DNA from: Eledone cirrhosa
Taxonomy: Eukaryota; Mollusca; Cephalopoda; Octopoda; Eledonidae
Direction: 5' to 3'
Assembly (NCBI GenBank): GCA_964016885.1
Contig: OZ024740.1
Span: 300,425,209-300,489,208 of the forward strand
Length of the DNA stretch: 64,000 nucleotides
Every line of letters starts with the position of its first letter. The stretch's first letter is position 1. Under the pieces are notes generated by a model. That model saw nothing but the letters and a program-made list of their open reading frames with translations, ran no database searches and had not been told where the DNA came from. The position numbers were made by a program, and so were the translations under genes. This document shows positions 10,140 to 20,955 of this stretch, in pieces.

Positions 10140-11094
10140 GGCTTTATGGATCGTGCATTCGAGACGGCACAGTCTGTTTGGATTGATGACAGCTTCGTTG
10201 TCCCTAATTACCCCAGTTATTAACATGACAGAGGACAGTATCAAGCGTAGTTCAGCTAATATGTGAATCGAGAGTCAACTCGAACATATCTTTGTACTAT
10301 TCGTTACACTTCGTTGGAGATGGTACACTAATGCACTGTTCAAAACCACATCTGGTTCGTCGATTGACACCCATCTCGGCAATTAATGCAATGATATTGG
10401 ACTTGCACTGTACCATGAACTCTACGTGTATGAGCTACATAAATTACTTTGTGAACGACTACAGATTTCACCTAAACTCTTGTCGTCAGTGTGAGAGACA
10501 TTTCTCTCTCAATGCTGCGCTGAATGTTGTCATGAAATATAGGCTCAATTCCTGTCACTTTTATGTGACACCAGGTGCCTGTTCGCTTCCCCCGCCGAGA
10601 TGGTAACAAATCTGACGAGATAACACTTTTTACCGGATGTGTCAAATACTCCTGACGCTTAAATTATCGCATTGGCTATAAGTCTTCGTGTTTCTACCTG
10701 CAATGCAGAGGAGCAGAGTTTTATATATCAATTATTAACAGTGTGATTCCTTTTTACACCGGTGTTCTTGATTCCAAGTCTACTATTTCCTCCAACAAAT
10801 GTGGTTGTGGGTGTCATGCATTAGCAAGATGCCTTGTACTGTAGAAACCCAAATGAGGCAAACGTTGCTAGATATTATTCCCGTGAACTTTTGAACAGTG
10901 CATTAGTGTACCACCTCCAACGAAGTGTAACGAATAGTACAAAGATATGTTCGAGTTGACTCTCGATTCACATATTATCTGAACGACGCTTGATACTGTC
11001 GTCTGTCATGTTGACAACTGGCGTAATTAGGGACAACGAAGCTGTCATCAATCCAAACAGACTGTGCCGTCTCGAATGCACGATCCATAAAGCC
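10140..11094. mobile_element. Fold-back element with ~206-bp inverted arms
   Basis: Bases 10140-10345 and 10889-11094 are near-perfect reverse complements; the outer ends are 'ggctttatgg' and 'ccataaagcc'. The 543-bp centre has no recognisable protein: the 104-residue frame at 10292-10606 overlaps the left arm and resembles nothing I know. The arrangement suggests a non-autonomous fold-back transposon. Small differences between the arms show that it is not an exact assembly duplication. Confidence 0.7.
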
Positions 11095-13056
11095 ATGGGT
11101 TGTCGTTGTTAAACCAAGCCGTGGAGTTTTTTTTTCACGAAACGCGCAAGCTTGTGAATTACTAATACAAGGATATATCCTCCAAGGATATCGGAATGTA
11201 ATCAATCTAACAACTTAGACAAGTAGAAATTCCAAAAAAGTTATAAAGAAGTGTTTGATGATGACCGATAATTGTAAATGCCATGAATACAATAATCCTA
11301 ATGTCACTAGTCCGAAAATATCAACATAAAATATTGATATTTTCCCATTTCTGAAATTGAAGCAAACATGCTTTCTTTAGGCAAACATATGTACTTGATA
11401 TTGTAACTAAATTTACCATACTTAGTATATATGTGACACGAATAAAATTATTGTCTATGTAATGCAATACATTCTATGCAGGTATTTATGTGTGTATTTA
11501 CCAACTTGTACCTCAGCATATGATATTCTTAATTTTCTCAAGCTTTGCGGATTTGTTGTCTTGAATGAGTGACGATGTCATATTTATTATTTTGTTTTTA
11601 GATAAAATACCCTTCTAATTATTCACGCATAAGACAACGTATTACTTACCGATTAGCCATTCTGTGGAAATACCTTATATTAACAAAGAGGTTAAAAAAT
11701 AAAATGTTGAAATGAGATACGAGAGAAAATATATTCTTAACTATAATTCAAATAATCAAAACATGACATGTGGCTATGAGGCCATATTGGATTAACGATA
11801 AAGAAAGTACATGAAAGGTTATTCAGCAAATTCATATAAGCCTATTCATACGAATAGTAAATATTTCCATGCAGGCTAAGCTGACTTGCACGATTTTTGA
11901 ATCCTGCAATGCACGCACATACGCCTAGATATACACATATCGTGATAGATCTGTATATTTCAATGTTTGTATACATACAACATGAGAAATATATCTGAAA
12001 CATTCAACTGTTGCCATGGAAATATCTAATATATGTGTCTATAGATACACAATTGTAGATATTTTACCTATGAAGCTAAAACAATTGAATATAGATTTTC
12101 AGTAGTATTGAGTTACACAAATGTACTTCATACGCCGTAGAGCTAAAATATATAACAGACCAATATGTTAGGTCTTTTGTAATATTTCAAGTGCAAATAC
12201 GCTTTCTGTTTAGAAATCTCTGAATCTAGGTACCGGTGGAATATAAAGGTGACAACAGATTATACATATTACAAAAGTGGAACTGATCTAACTAAATATT
12301 TAGTTCATACATGTCTTTAAAAAAGTTGTCATTTGCTCATTTTGTTTTAAGTTATCGTTGGAAATAATTTTCAGTTATCAGTTATACTTTTATGTAAACT
12401 TTTGAATAACAAAGTTATTTATTGCTGCGGAAATTATTCTATATCCGTTTTAGCCATATTAAAAGGAATAAAAGGAAACGAGTATGGATACAAAGTTAAA
12501 TAATTACAAATATAATTTTAACAACAACTGCACTTAATTGCAACGCATTAACAAAATATGTTTTTTATATTTAATTACGTTTTTAATGATGTTTACTAAA
12601 TGCAAGTGAATCATATAAAATAGACTCTCTTTTCTATGATTGAGATGTATTTTCCCATAGAATTCATTGTAGTATTTTTATATTTTAAAGATACCCCAAT
12701 TTCGTAGATAGAGCATGTTCAATCGAAAAGTATATACACAAACTCTCTCTCCCACAGACACACACACAAGCACGCACGCACATACATGGACACACACACG
12801 CACACATATATTAAATATGTAACCAAATACCTACAACTTTCTAGTTTATTTATATAATAATAATAATAATATTATTTATACGTATATATACACTATATAT
12901 AATTATAAACAGGAAAGGTCAGTATTTTTTATTATTTTTTACCACTTAATACCAGTAAGAAAAATAACTCAATGTAAATATATCAGATGTCTTACAGAGC
13001 AGGAATATAAATTACAGAATAATCGAAACTATGTTCAAAACATTTTATTGCTGACA

Positions 13057-13060
<4 letters not shown>
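11095..13060. other. Intergenic, no recognised gene
   Basis: About 2 kb of AT-rich sequence. It has a short (CA)n-like stretch near 12760-12810 and a short (AAT)n tract near 12858-12872. I find no conserved coding frame, SINE head or inverted repeat. It is one of the longer stretches in the window not visibly derived from a repeat. Confidence 0.5.

Positions 13061-13112
<52 letters not shown>
13061..13112. repeat. (TA)n microsatellite
   Basis: Uninterrupted alternating TA. The open frame across it (13048-13314) is an artefact. Confidence 0.95.
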
Positions 13113-13116
<4 letters not shown>

Positions 13117-13991
13117 AATGGAAGGAAAGATAGAATAAGAGAGATAGAAAGGGAGACAGAGATTCGTCGATATATACACGAGGTCTATTGCAAAAATATC
13201 CGGTCTCATGCTGGGGAATTCAGTTACTTACTTCGTACTGTTCAATTAGTATTCCAACTGAAGTGGGCGCATTGTTCCCACCACTTTCCGAATTACGATT
13301 GGAATACTTCATAGAGAATGTCATAGCTTCAGCACTCAAGTCTGTATGATTGCTTCTAGTCTCACATAGAAAACAGGAGGAACCATGTCTGTAGTGTAGG
13401 TTGCATAGTATGTATCTGAAATGCCTCTCAGTCCCAAACATCCACGCATGGATTGCTATTAATATGCCAAAAACGTTTTCAAGAAAAAGCTTCTAGATTT
13501 TTACGGGCCAAATTTCCCGGTCTCGCGCTCCAGTTTACATGCAGAAAACATCATAGTAATTCCTGGGAATATACTTTTATAACTCATTGTCCTTCTGGTG
13601 CGTATTCATGATGCACAACACTTCTCTGGTAATTGAAGACTGTCGCATCACATGAATTTGCTCCGCATGTTACGTGTTTTGGGTATTTTATGCCAAATTA
13701 AATGACTGAGATTTGATTTGTGGGTTATACATATGAACTCAAGATATTTTCAGCAGAATTGAGAAAAATAAAAATAACCGCCGTATAATTATTACAGGAA
13801 CTCATACGCTCTCTGTCCGATTGTGTCTGGTGTATCCATTTCAATTGCTTGAATGTATGCGGCTCCAATGTTATTAATTCCCATAAGAATGATATAATCC
13901 GATAATGTATCATCGGCCGTCGTAGTTATATACATAAACATATAAACACATACACGCACACACACACACATACACACACATATATATATAT
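13113..13991. other. Intergenic, no recognised gene
   Basis: Mixed-composition sequence with small open frames on both strands that resemble nothing I recognise. It ends in a (CA)n/(TA)n stretch at about 13936-13992, directly before the direct repeat starting at 13992. Confidence 0.45.
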
Positions 13992-14207
13992 ATAAATGGA
14001 ATAGAATGAAACGAAATTTCATTTCTCACTCTTAGTACGGCACTTACTTAAATGTAAGTATGTATGTATGTATACGTACATATATATATGTATACAGACG
14101 TACAGCAGTATGTATATATATACATACATGTACACATATATATATATATGCACGTATCGGTTTACCGAACATTTATTATAATGCTCAGTTTGTTTCTTTG
14201 TAAACAA

Positions 14208-14276
14208 ACACTGTACGGCGTAATTCGGGTTGTTTGTTTGTAAACAAACAAACGACCCGAATTACGCCGTACAGTG
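14208..14276. repeat. Near-perfect 68-bp palindrome
   Basis: The outer 22 bases on each side are exact reverse complements (one contains 'acggcgtaattcggg'). The inner part, built of GTTTGTTTG and CAAACAAAC, is itself largely self-complementary, so the whole block could form a long cruciform or RNA hairpin. Confidence 0.85.
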
Positions 14277-14320
14277 ATTAGGCAGACACGTCACCTTTTT
14301 GTTGAACACTGACACAGGAA

Positions 14321-14361
14321 CGATGTACTAGTTTCAAGCTTATTAGCTATCGTCAGCATCG
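14321..14361 (-). ncRNA. Candidate type I hammerhead ribozyme
   Basis: The minus strand reads CGATG (stem I), CTGACGA (core box, fits CUGANGA), TAGCT-AATA-AGCTT (stem II, four pairs plus a U-U mismatch at its base), GAAA (core), CTAG (tiny self-complementary stem III), TA (the U and H of an NUH cleavage site) and CATCG (pairs with stem I). All conserved boxes are in the right order and spacing. The tiny stem III is typical of animal hammerheads that act as dimers. The U-U mismatch next to the core may weaken or abolish cleavage. This is the best hammerhead match in the window. Confidence 0.55.
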
Positions 14362-14691
14362 AATACCTTACTGCCAGATGGTTGAACGTCTGAAAGTATA
14401 TACTTTCCTTATGCATATTAACGGCTGAGCAGCCTAATTTGCATATCGAGTGAGTTCAGTCGGCCGGGCACACCGAAAACGATAAATGGAATAGAATGAA
14501 ACGAAATTTCATTTCTCACTCTTAGTACGGCACTTACTTAAATGTAAGTATGTATGTATGCGTACATACATATATGTATACAGACGTACAGTAGTATGTA
14601 TATTTATACATACATGCACACATATATATATGCATGTATCAGTTTACCGAACATTTATTATAATGCTCGGTTTGTTTGTTTGTAAATATAC

Positions 14692-14697
<6 letters not shown>

Positions 14698-14755
<58 letters not shown>
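14698..14755. repeat. (TA)n microsatellite
   Basis: Alternating TA that terminates the second unit of the 490-bp repeat. Confidence 0.95.
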
Positions 14756-14759
<4 letters not shown>

Positions 14760-15030
14760 TGATAAAAATACACGGGTGTGTATGATTGTGTATAGAAGAT
14801 TATATTAATAAGAGGAATTCCAACTTTGTCTGATTTACTCGTTTTATTTACAATCCTTTAAAATTTATAATGGTATTATAATGAAATAGTATGATAGAAT
14901 ATTAAATGTTAAGTGTTAATTGAACAAGTACTTTCATGCTTTCGCAATCTTCAGATTCATAATGTGAGGTGACAGTCAATTTTGCAATTTTCAACTATAT
15001 ATATACATATATATATATACAGATCTGAGA

Positions 15031-15101
15031 AAAAACACAGACCCTCCATCTCATCTCTACTTTTGAAAAGCAGAAGAACTGCGAAACCGGTAAAGGAACC
15101 A
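15031..15101 (+). ncRNA. Hammerhead-like motif fragment
   Basis: The plus strand has 'ttttgaaaa', a perfect 4-bp stem (gcag/ctgc, loop aagaa), then 'gaaaccggtaaagg'. The stem and GAAACCGGUA follow the layout of the PLE terminal-repeat motifs at 8838-8886 and 39430-39470, but the CUGANGA box is replaced by UUGAAAA. It is probably the remnant of a PLE terminal repeat. No coding part is attached. Confidence 0.3.
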
Positions 15102-15232
15102 AATAAATATATATATTTTTTTAAAAACAAGACTCCAGTTGCATTTTCGGTTTCATCTTTTTTTCTTTATACTTCCACTCACTCTTGTAGGACACCTCGG
15201 TTATTTTTCATTTTGTAAAAAAAAACTCACTT

Positions 15233-15234
<2 letters not shown>

Positions 15235-15326
<92 letters not shown>

Positions 15327-15416
15327 GTATGTATATATGTAGGTATATATATATATACATATATATATATATTATATATATATATATCTATATATATATT
15401 TATATATATATAAGCA
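15235..15416. repeat. Long (TA)n microsatellite with interruptions
   Basis: About 85 bases of pure (TA)n (15235-15320), then an interrupted TA/GTATA region to about 15416. The open frames on both strands here are artefacts. Confidence 0.95.
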
Positions 15417-15567
15417 AGATGTATGGTAGGTCGTATGTGAATCGCGATGATCACATCTGACCTACCAAATATGCGACGTTAGCTAGTTAAGCTCTATGCG
15501 TATAAGCAGAGCAGAAATATGAATGAAAAAGAACAAAGGAACTATTATGACATTATAACAAGTTTAT

Positions 15568-15614
15568 TGCCGACAGCCGTTTCGTCCGACCATATGGTGG
15601 GACTTTTCAAGGCA
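15568..15614 (-). ncRNA. Hammerhead-like motif, left end of palindrome
   Basis: The minus strand reads TGCC (stem I), TTGAAAA (degenerate core box), GTCC...GGAC (stem II), GAAAC (core), GGCTGTC (stem III remnant and GUC cleavage site) and GGCA (pairs with TGCC). The order fits a hammerhead, but the CUGANGA box is altered. The same sequence recurs in mirror orientation at 18044-18090. Confidence 0.4.
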
Positions 15615-15965
15615 TATAACATGTGATTGTAAGTTCATTATTTACATCAACGTATCACTTAAGACTAGCAGTTTGAAATTGTGGTATACATCAGCAGCTC
15701 CGCTTGTAAATTTGGGGTCTATATTCTAAGGGGGCTCTTTTATATTAGTTGTCGGAATTGTAAAAGGGATGGGTTATGAGGAGTTAAGAGAATTTGAAAA
15801 TGGCCTGAGAGTCAGGGATTGAAGGTTAAAAATTAGATAATTTATAATTTACGCATTAAAAGTAAAAGACTTGGGATCTCGTAGAAGCACCTTAAAAAAT
15901 CCCTCAATAAGTGCATAAAGCTTACAAGCCCCAATAAACTTAACAAACTAGAAGAGATTAAGAGA

Positions 15966-16045
15966 CTAATAAAATAAAATAAAATAAAATAAAATAAAAT
16001 AAAATAAAATAAAATAAAATAAAATAAAATAAAATAAAATAAAAA
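15966..16045. repeat. (AAAAT)n microsatellite, left arm
   Basis: About 14-15 copies of a five-base unit. The mirror tract at 17647-17692 has about 9-10 copies. Confidence 0.9.
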
Positions 16046-16536
16046 AATAAAGATATAAAGTTTCCCTAAAAAAATATAAATTTTCCCAAGAAGTTCCCTC
16101 GAGAGAAAAAAATTTCTTTCGAAAGAAAACAACTTTCTTCCCCAGAGATCTCGTTAAAAAATTTCAGAAAGTTTACGAAGTTTTGATAATCTCTACTAAG
16201 TTGAAAGAAACTAATCAATTAAAGGTTAATTCAAAAAGCCTTCAATAAACCCCTCAGAAAAGGCCCCTTTAATATTTTTAATAGGAACCTCCTCCGAGAG
16301 ACCCTTCGAAGAATTAAAATTTTAGAGAGCCTTTAAGGATATATATATAAACGAATTGAGGAAAATTATAAATTAAAAGTTAAAAATTACGGTATTTGGG
16401 ATATCCGAGGAATTTTCAAAGGGCTGCTTCAACAAATACAACTTAGGTATAATAGATAAAATAATTTAAGTAATTTAAGTAATTTAATTAGGGAGCAATT
16501 CAAAGAGCTTATCAAGTTGTACATGGCTTATCAAGC

Positions 16537-16916
16537 ATCACATATGATTAACAAAGACATAATGGTATACTCCTGCTTAATTAACAAACAATCAATTAAC
16601 AATTGATAGTCAAGAAAATGTACTCAGGGATATCCCACTCACGGATACTTTACACACATACAGCAGGATAAACAATACAGTAAAGTATCCGTGCGTGGGA
16701 TATCCCTGAGTACATTTTCTTGACTATCAATTGTTAATTGATTGTTTGTTAATTAAGCAGGAGTATACCATTATGTCTTTGTTAATCATATGTGATGCTG
16801 TATGTGTGTAAAGTATCCGAGAGCGGGATATCCCTGAGCTAATTTTGCTTGACTGTTAATTGTTTATTGATTTTTTGTTAATTAGGGAGGAATATATTAT
16901 TATGTCTTTGTTAATC
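16537..16916. repeat. Nested inverted plus direct repeat in palindrome centre
   Basis: Bases 16537-16654 and 16681-16798 are inverted copies with about one mismatch in 118 and a 26-bp spacer. Bases 16799-16916 form a third, more diverged copy in direct orientation to the second. All three contain 'gggatatccctgag' or its complement. Confidence 0.8.
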
Positions 16917-18043
16917 CTGTATCAATAATTTTATAGTAATTTTTTAATCCTGTATCAATAGTTTTATGATAATTTTGTAATAATTTTATAATAATTTTAT
17001 AATAATTTTGTGATAATTTTATAATAATTTTTTGATAGTACATTATTAGATTACTGAAGCTACCTTATACCTTATTAAAAATACATTTTATAATTATTAT
17101 TTTTTAAAAATACATTTTATAATTATTGTCTTTTTGCTTATGTATTTTCTTACTTATAATTTTCTTTAATCTTGCGCAACTTGATAAGCTCTTTGAATTG
17201 CTCCCTAATAAATTACTTAAATTACTTAAATTATTTTATCTATTATACCTAAGTTGTATTTGTTGAAGCAGCCCTTTGAAAATTCCTCGGATATCCCAAA
17301 TACCGTAATTTTTAACTTTTAATTTATAATTTTCCTCAATTCGTTTATATATATCCTTAAAGGCTCTCTAAAATTTTAATTCTTCGAAGGGTCTCTCGGA
17401 GGAGGTTCCTATTAAAAATATTAAAGGGGCCTTTTCTGACGTGTTTATTGAAGGATTTTTGAATTAACCTTTAATTGATTAGTTTCTTTCAACTTAGTAG
17501 AGATTATCAAAACTTCGTAAACTTTCTGAAATTTTTTAACGAGATCTCTGGGGAAGAAAGTTTTTTTCTTTCGAAAGAAATTTTTTTCTCTCGAGGGAAC
17601 TTCTTGGGAAAATTTATATTTTTTTAGGGAAACTTTATATCTTTATTTTTTTATTTTATTTTATTTTATTTTATTTTATTTTATTTTATTAGTCTCTTAA
17701 TCTCTTCTAGTTTGTTAAGTTTATTGGGGCTTGTAAGCTTTATGCACTTATTGAGGGATTTTTTAAGGTGCTTCTACGAGATCCCAAGTCTTTTACTTTT
17801 AATGCGTAAATTATAAATTATCTAATTTTTAACCTTCAATCCCTGACTCTCAGGCCATTTTCAAATTCTCTTAACTCCTCATAACCCATCCCTTTTACAA
17901 TTCCGACGACTAATATAAAAGAGCCCCCTTAGAATATAGACCCCAAATTTACAAGCGGAGCTGCTGATGTATACCACAATTTCAAACTGCTAGTCTTAAG
18001 TGATACGTTGATGTAAATAATGAACTTACAATCACATGTTATA

Positions 18044-18090
18044 TGCCTTGAAAAGTCCCACCATATGGTCGGACGAAACGGCTGTCGGCA
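18044..18090 (+). ncRNA. Hammerhead-like motif, right end of palindrome
   Basis: Mirror copy of the motif at 15568-15614, here on the plus strand. Both therefore read outward from the palindrome toward its flanks. Stem I (TGCC/GGCA), stem II (GTCC/GGAC), GAAAC and GUC are kept; the first core box is degenerate. Confidence 0.4.
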
Positions 18091-18136
18091 ATAAACTTGT
18101 TATAATGTCATAATAGTTCCTTTGTTCTTTTTCATT

Positions 18137-18137
18137 A

Positions 18138-18173
<36 letters not shown>

Positions 18174-19060
18174 TCACATATATATATATATATATATATA
18201 CCCATGTGCACACATATATATATCCATATATATATATATGTGTGTGTTTATGTGTGTGTGTATGTGTGAGAGGCTCCGTGTGCGTGTGTGCCATGTATGT
18301 TCATGAAAGAGCATTATCTAAGTTATCGCAATTCAAAAGCACCGCATGGAAGGCATTTGAATAGAATATTTCCTTTTTTAATATTTATGCTGTCTAATTC
18401 TCCAACAATACGCTATAAGGTAACCGTAAGTTATTGCACATATTCATGGCTTCATTATTATCATATCATTGAATTTACTCCACAGGAGACGATCAGTTCC
18501 TTTTGAACATCTTTATGAAGCTTTTGGTTTATATTGATATATTGACATACTCGAGTATATACTCGAGTATATACTTCACTGGTTCCTCTCTCCTAATTTA
18601 GGATTTTATATTCTCAGAGAAATTGTTCTTTGGTGGCTCAAACATTTTACACATTTCTGTATACTCACAATTGAGAGACAACGTTACAAAACATGATCAC
18701 CGCTGGGATTCACTATACATATGATATTATGCTTCTAAAATTGTGTATACGTATGTTTTACTTGCACCAACATAATAACATTATGTGTGGAGATAAAGAC
18801 AGTTTTACCAAGTTCGTTGGTTATTTTCGGCATTTGCATTTTTGCGATCTAGCTGATTTATGTTTTTATCCTAATGTCATTGCGTTTTATATCTTTGCAA
18901 TCGTTTCTGTTTGCGTATCCTGGTTACTACTCACATTCATTAGAACATCTCCTCACTTAAGTAACGACACTTTAACATCTCGAATTAGAATACAAAATAC
19001 ACCTTGTACACTGGAGCGGTGGTTGCGTTGTTGGTATTGGTTTTGATGATGATGATGTTA
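18137..19060. other. Spacer with (TA)n/(GT)n and no recognised gene
   Basis: Starts with TA- and GT-rich simple repeats (about 18138-18265). The open frame at 18693-19046 (117 residues) has no motif I recognise and no supporting context, so I do not call it a gene. Confidence 0.45.
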
Positions 19061-19176
19061 ATAACTGTTTCTACTATTGGCACAAGGCCAGCAATTAATC
19101 AGTGTATTACTGGTACTTTATTTTATCGACCCCGTAAAGATGAAAGGCAAAGTTAACTTCGGCGGGATTTGAACTG
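19061..19176 (-). mobile_element. Truncated tRNA-derived SINE
   Basis: Carries the same body as the SINE at 440-622 ('ggcacaaggccagcaatta' to 'gcgggatttgaact' on the plus strand). It stops just after the B-box, so the A-box half of the tRNA head is missing. The copy is inserted in, or followed by, a GAT-rich region. Confidence 0.8.
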
Positions 19177-19304
19177 AGAATGGCAATGACGATGTTGTTA
19201 ATAATGATGACTGTAGTGATGATGATGATAGGGATGAAACGGGACATGTGTAAGTTTAGGATAAAGACGAATGTGTTGTTGATGTTTACGTTGATAATAA
19301 AATA

Positions 19305-19475
19305 ATGATGACGATAATGTTGATGATGATGATGATGATCACAGCGATGATGATGATGATGATAATGATGGTGATGCTGCAGTTGCTGTTGCTGATGATG
19401 ATGTTGATGGTGATGATGATGAGGGTGTTGATGTTGTTGTTGGTGGTGATGATGATGATGATGATGATGATACTA
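19305..19475. repeat. Imperfect (GAT)n microsatellite region
   Basis: GAT/GTT-rich trinucleotide sequence. The Met/Ile-rich frames on both strands are artefacts of the repeat. Confidence 0.9.
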
Positions 19476-20718
19476 TTATCCATATATACTGATGTAGTTA
19501 TGTATTCATCTTTAGCATACATTCTCTGTCTGATATAGTCCGTGTATGCATACTTTCACCACACTATTGTGTATATATTCTTATGTCGTGATCAATATAT
19601 ACATTCGTCGTAATGTTGTACTGATCTCCGACTACATTTTCCCAACGACTATAAATCACTAAAGTGTTTCTCCTTCTCATTTTTGTTACGTTCATCTTTC
19701 TGCCAAGCATAATGTTCTATATTTACAATTCATTACTGATAATGTAATAATTTTTACACCCTAATTTTTCATTCAATCTTATATTAATTTTCTTTATTAT
19801 CATTTTCTGTTCTATCTATTCAGCATTTGTTTTAGAGTCTGTGAAACGTTGGGATGAAACATGGTGTAGATAAACCGGCATATGGATTCATACAGGAGAA
19901 AATATCATATAGGTATCCTGGTACCAACAAAGCTTGGATCTGTTTCAAATGGTTGCAGAAATAAAGAGAAGCAATCACCAGAGGCTGTTGAAACAGGCGA
20001 TCGATGAATGATACTACTAAAAAAAAAAACCCGAGTGTTGTCCAAATCTTTATCTCTATACGTTTCACTCACAGTGATTGGAGAGTCTTCATTACCAAAT
20101 AACCACACATAAAAATGAAAACTAAAACCAAATGAAACATGAAACCATCCTTGTGGACATATAAGCTTTTATTTGCACTTATACTAGAGTAGTTCTGTAT
20201 TCATGTTTACCATGCATTCTCTGTTTATTATATTGAATAACACTTTGCTGAAACTATCGACCTAGGGTCATTTGAGTATGTTATGTAAGCTTCCTTGCTG
20301 TCGTCGTCCTCTTCAATTTACTGTAACATTATCATTCATTATTTAGTTTCAGCATCTAAATTGGAAGTGTTTACATTTCTCACGGTATCTACAACAGGCC
20401 TCCAGCCGTCATTTGGCCTTGGTATCTGAAAAGAAATTCTCTTTCGATCAAATTGGGATTTACGCTCTGTATTATTAATATGGCAAATTTAAACTATCCA
20501 TGTGCATTCCGTCATTCCCATGAACATTTTAAATGATTGAGCTTAATATCTTCATTCATATAGAGTTAGTTAGAAAGCATCTACGGTTAATAGAGTTTTG
20601 GTGTCCGCATTGCTTGTAATTCGAATTTAACATGAGTTGCTCTTTCATAATATATGAATGAAGCAAGAGAAAAAGTGGTAGTGGAAATGAGGTTATAATA
20701 AAAAAAAAATAATGATAA
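19476..20718. other. Intergenic, no recognised gene
   Basis: No conserved frame or repeat recognised. It ends at an A-rich, AAT-containing stretch (about 20700-20718) that abuts the 3' end of LINE copy A. Confidence 0.5.
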
Positions 20719-20955
20719 TGGTTTCTTTATTGGCCACAAGGGCTAACATGAAGAAAAACATTACAGATGGCACAGGACGATACAAAGTGGGTTTCGGCCG
20801 TGTAAATAAGGTTATAACAAGAAGATAGAAATATCAAAAAAATACAAACAGCAAAAATTCCCCAATAGGGGAAAATTTCCTAGGGTCGCTCGTGGCGAAA
20901 ACCACACCCTGACCGCTAGAGCAAACGCCCTTACTCAGTTTTCCCACTCCTCAGT

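Larger units (their letters stand above)
13992..14694. mobile_element. Direct-repeat element (490-bp period), retrozyme-like
   Basis: Bases 13992-14205 and 14482-14694 are direct copies about 95% alike by eye, giving a 490-bp period. The unique part of the unit (14206-14481) holds a 68-bp near-perfect palindrome at 14208-14276 and a hammerhead-like motif at 14321-14361 on the minus strand. The second unit breaks off into a (TA)n tract. Tandem or terminally repeated coding-free units with a hammerhead are the layout of retrozymes and of PLE-derived terminal repeats, so I infer a related non-autonomous element. It encodes no protein. Confidence 0.55.
15522..18136. mobile_element. 2.6-kb palindromic element, arms ~1 kb
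   Basis: Bases 15522-16519 and 17177-18136 are reverse complements along nearly 1 kb with few differences. The main difference is an (AAAAT)n tract that is longer in the left arm (about 15968-16045) than its mirror image (TTTTA)n in the right arm (about 17647-17692). The centre holds a second, nested inverted repeat (16537-16798). Each outer end carries a hammerhead-like motif in mirror orientation. I find no conserved protein. The layout resembles two copies of one long non-autonomous unit joined tail to tail, as happens with PLE terminal repeats. Age and mechanism are inferred. Confidence 0.7.

Noticed and set aside
18693..19046. 117-residue open frame
   Set aside because: No recognisable domain, no homologous copy in the window and no splice or promoter support; likely chance.
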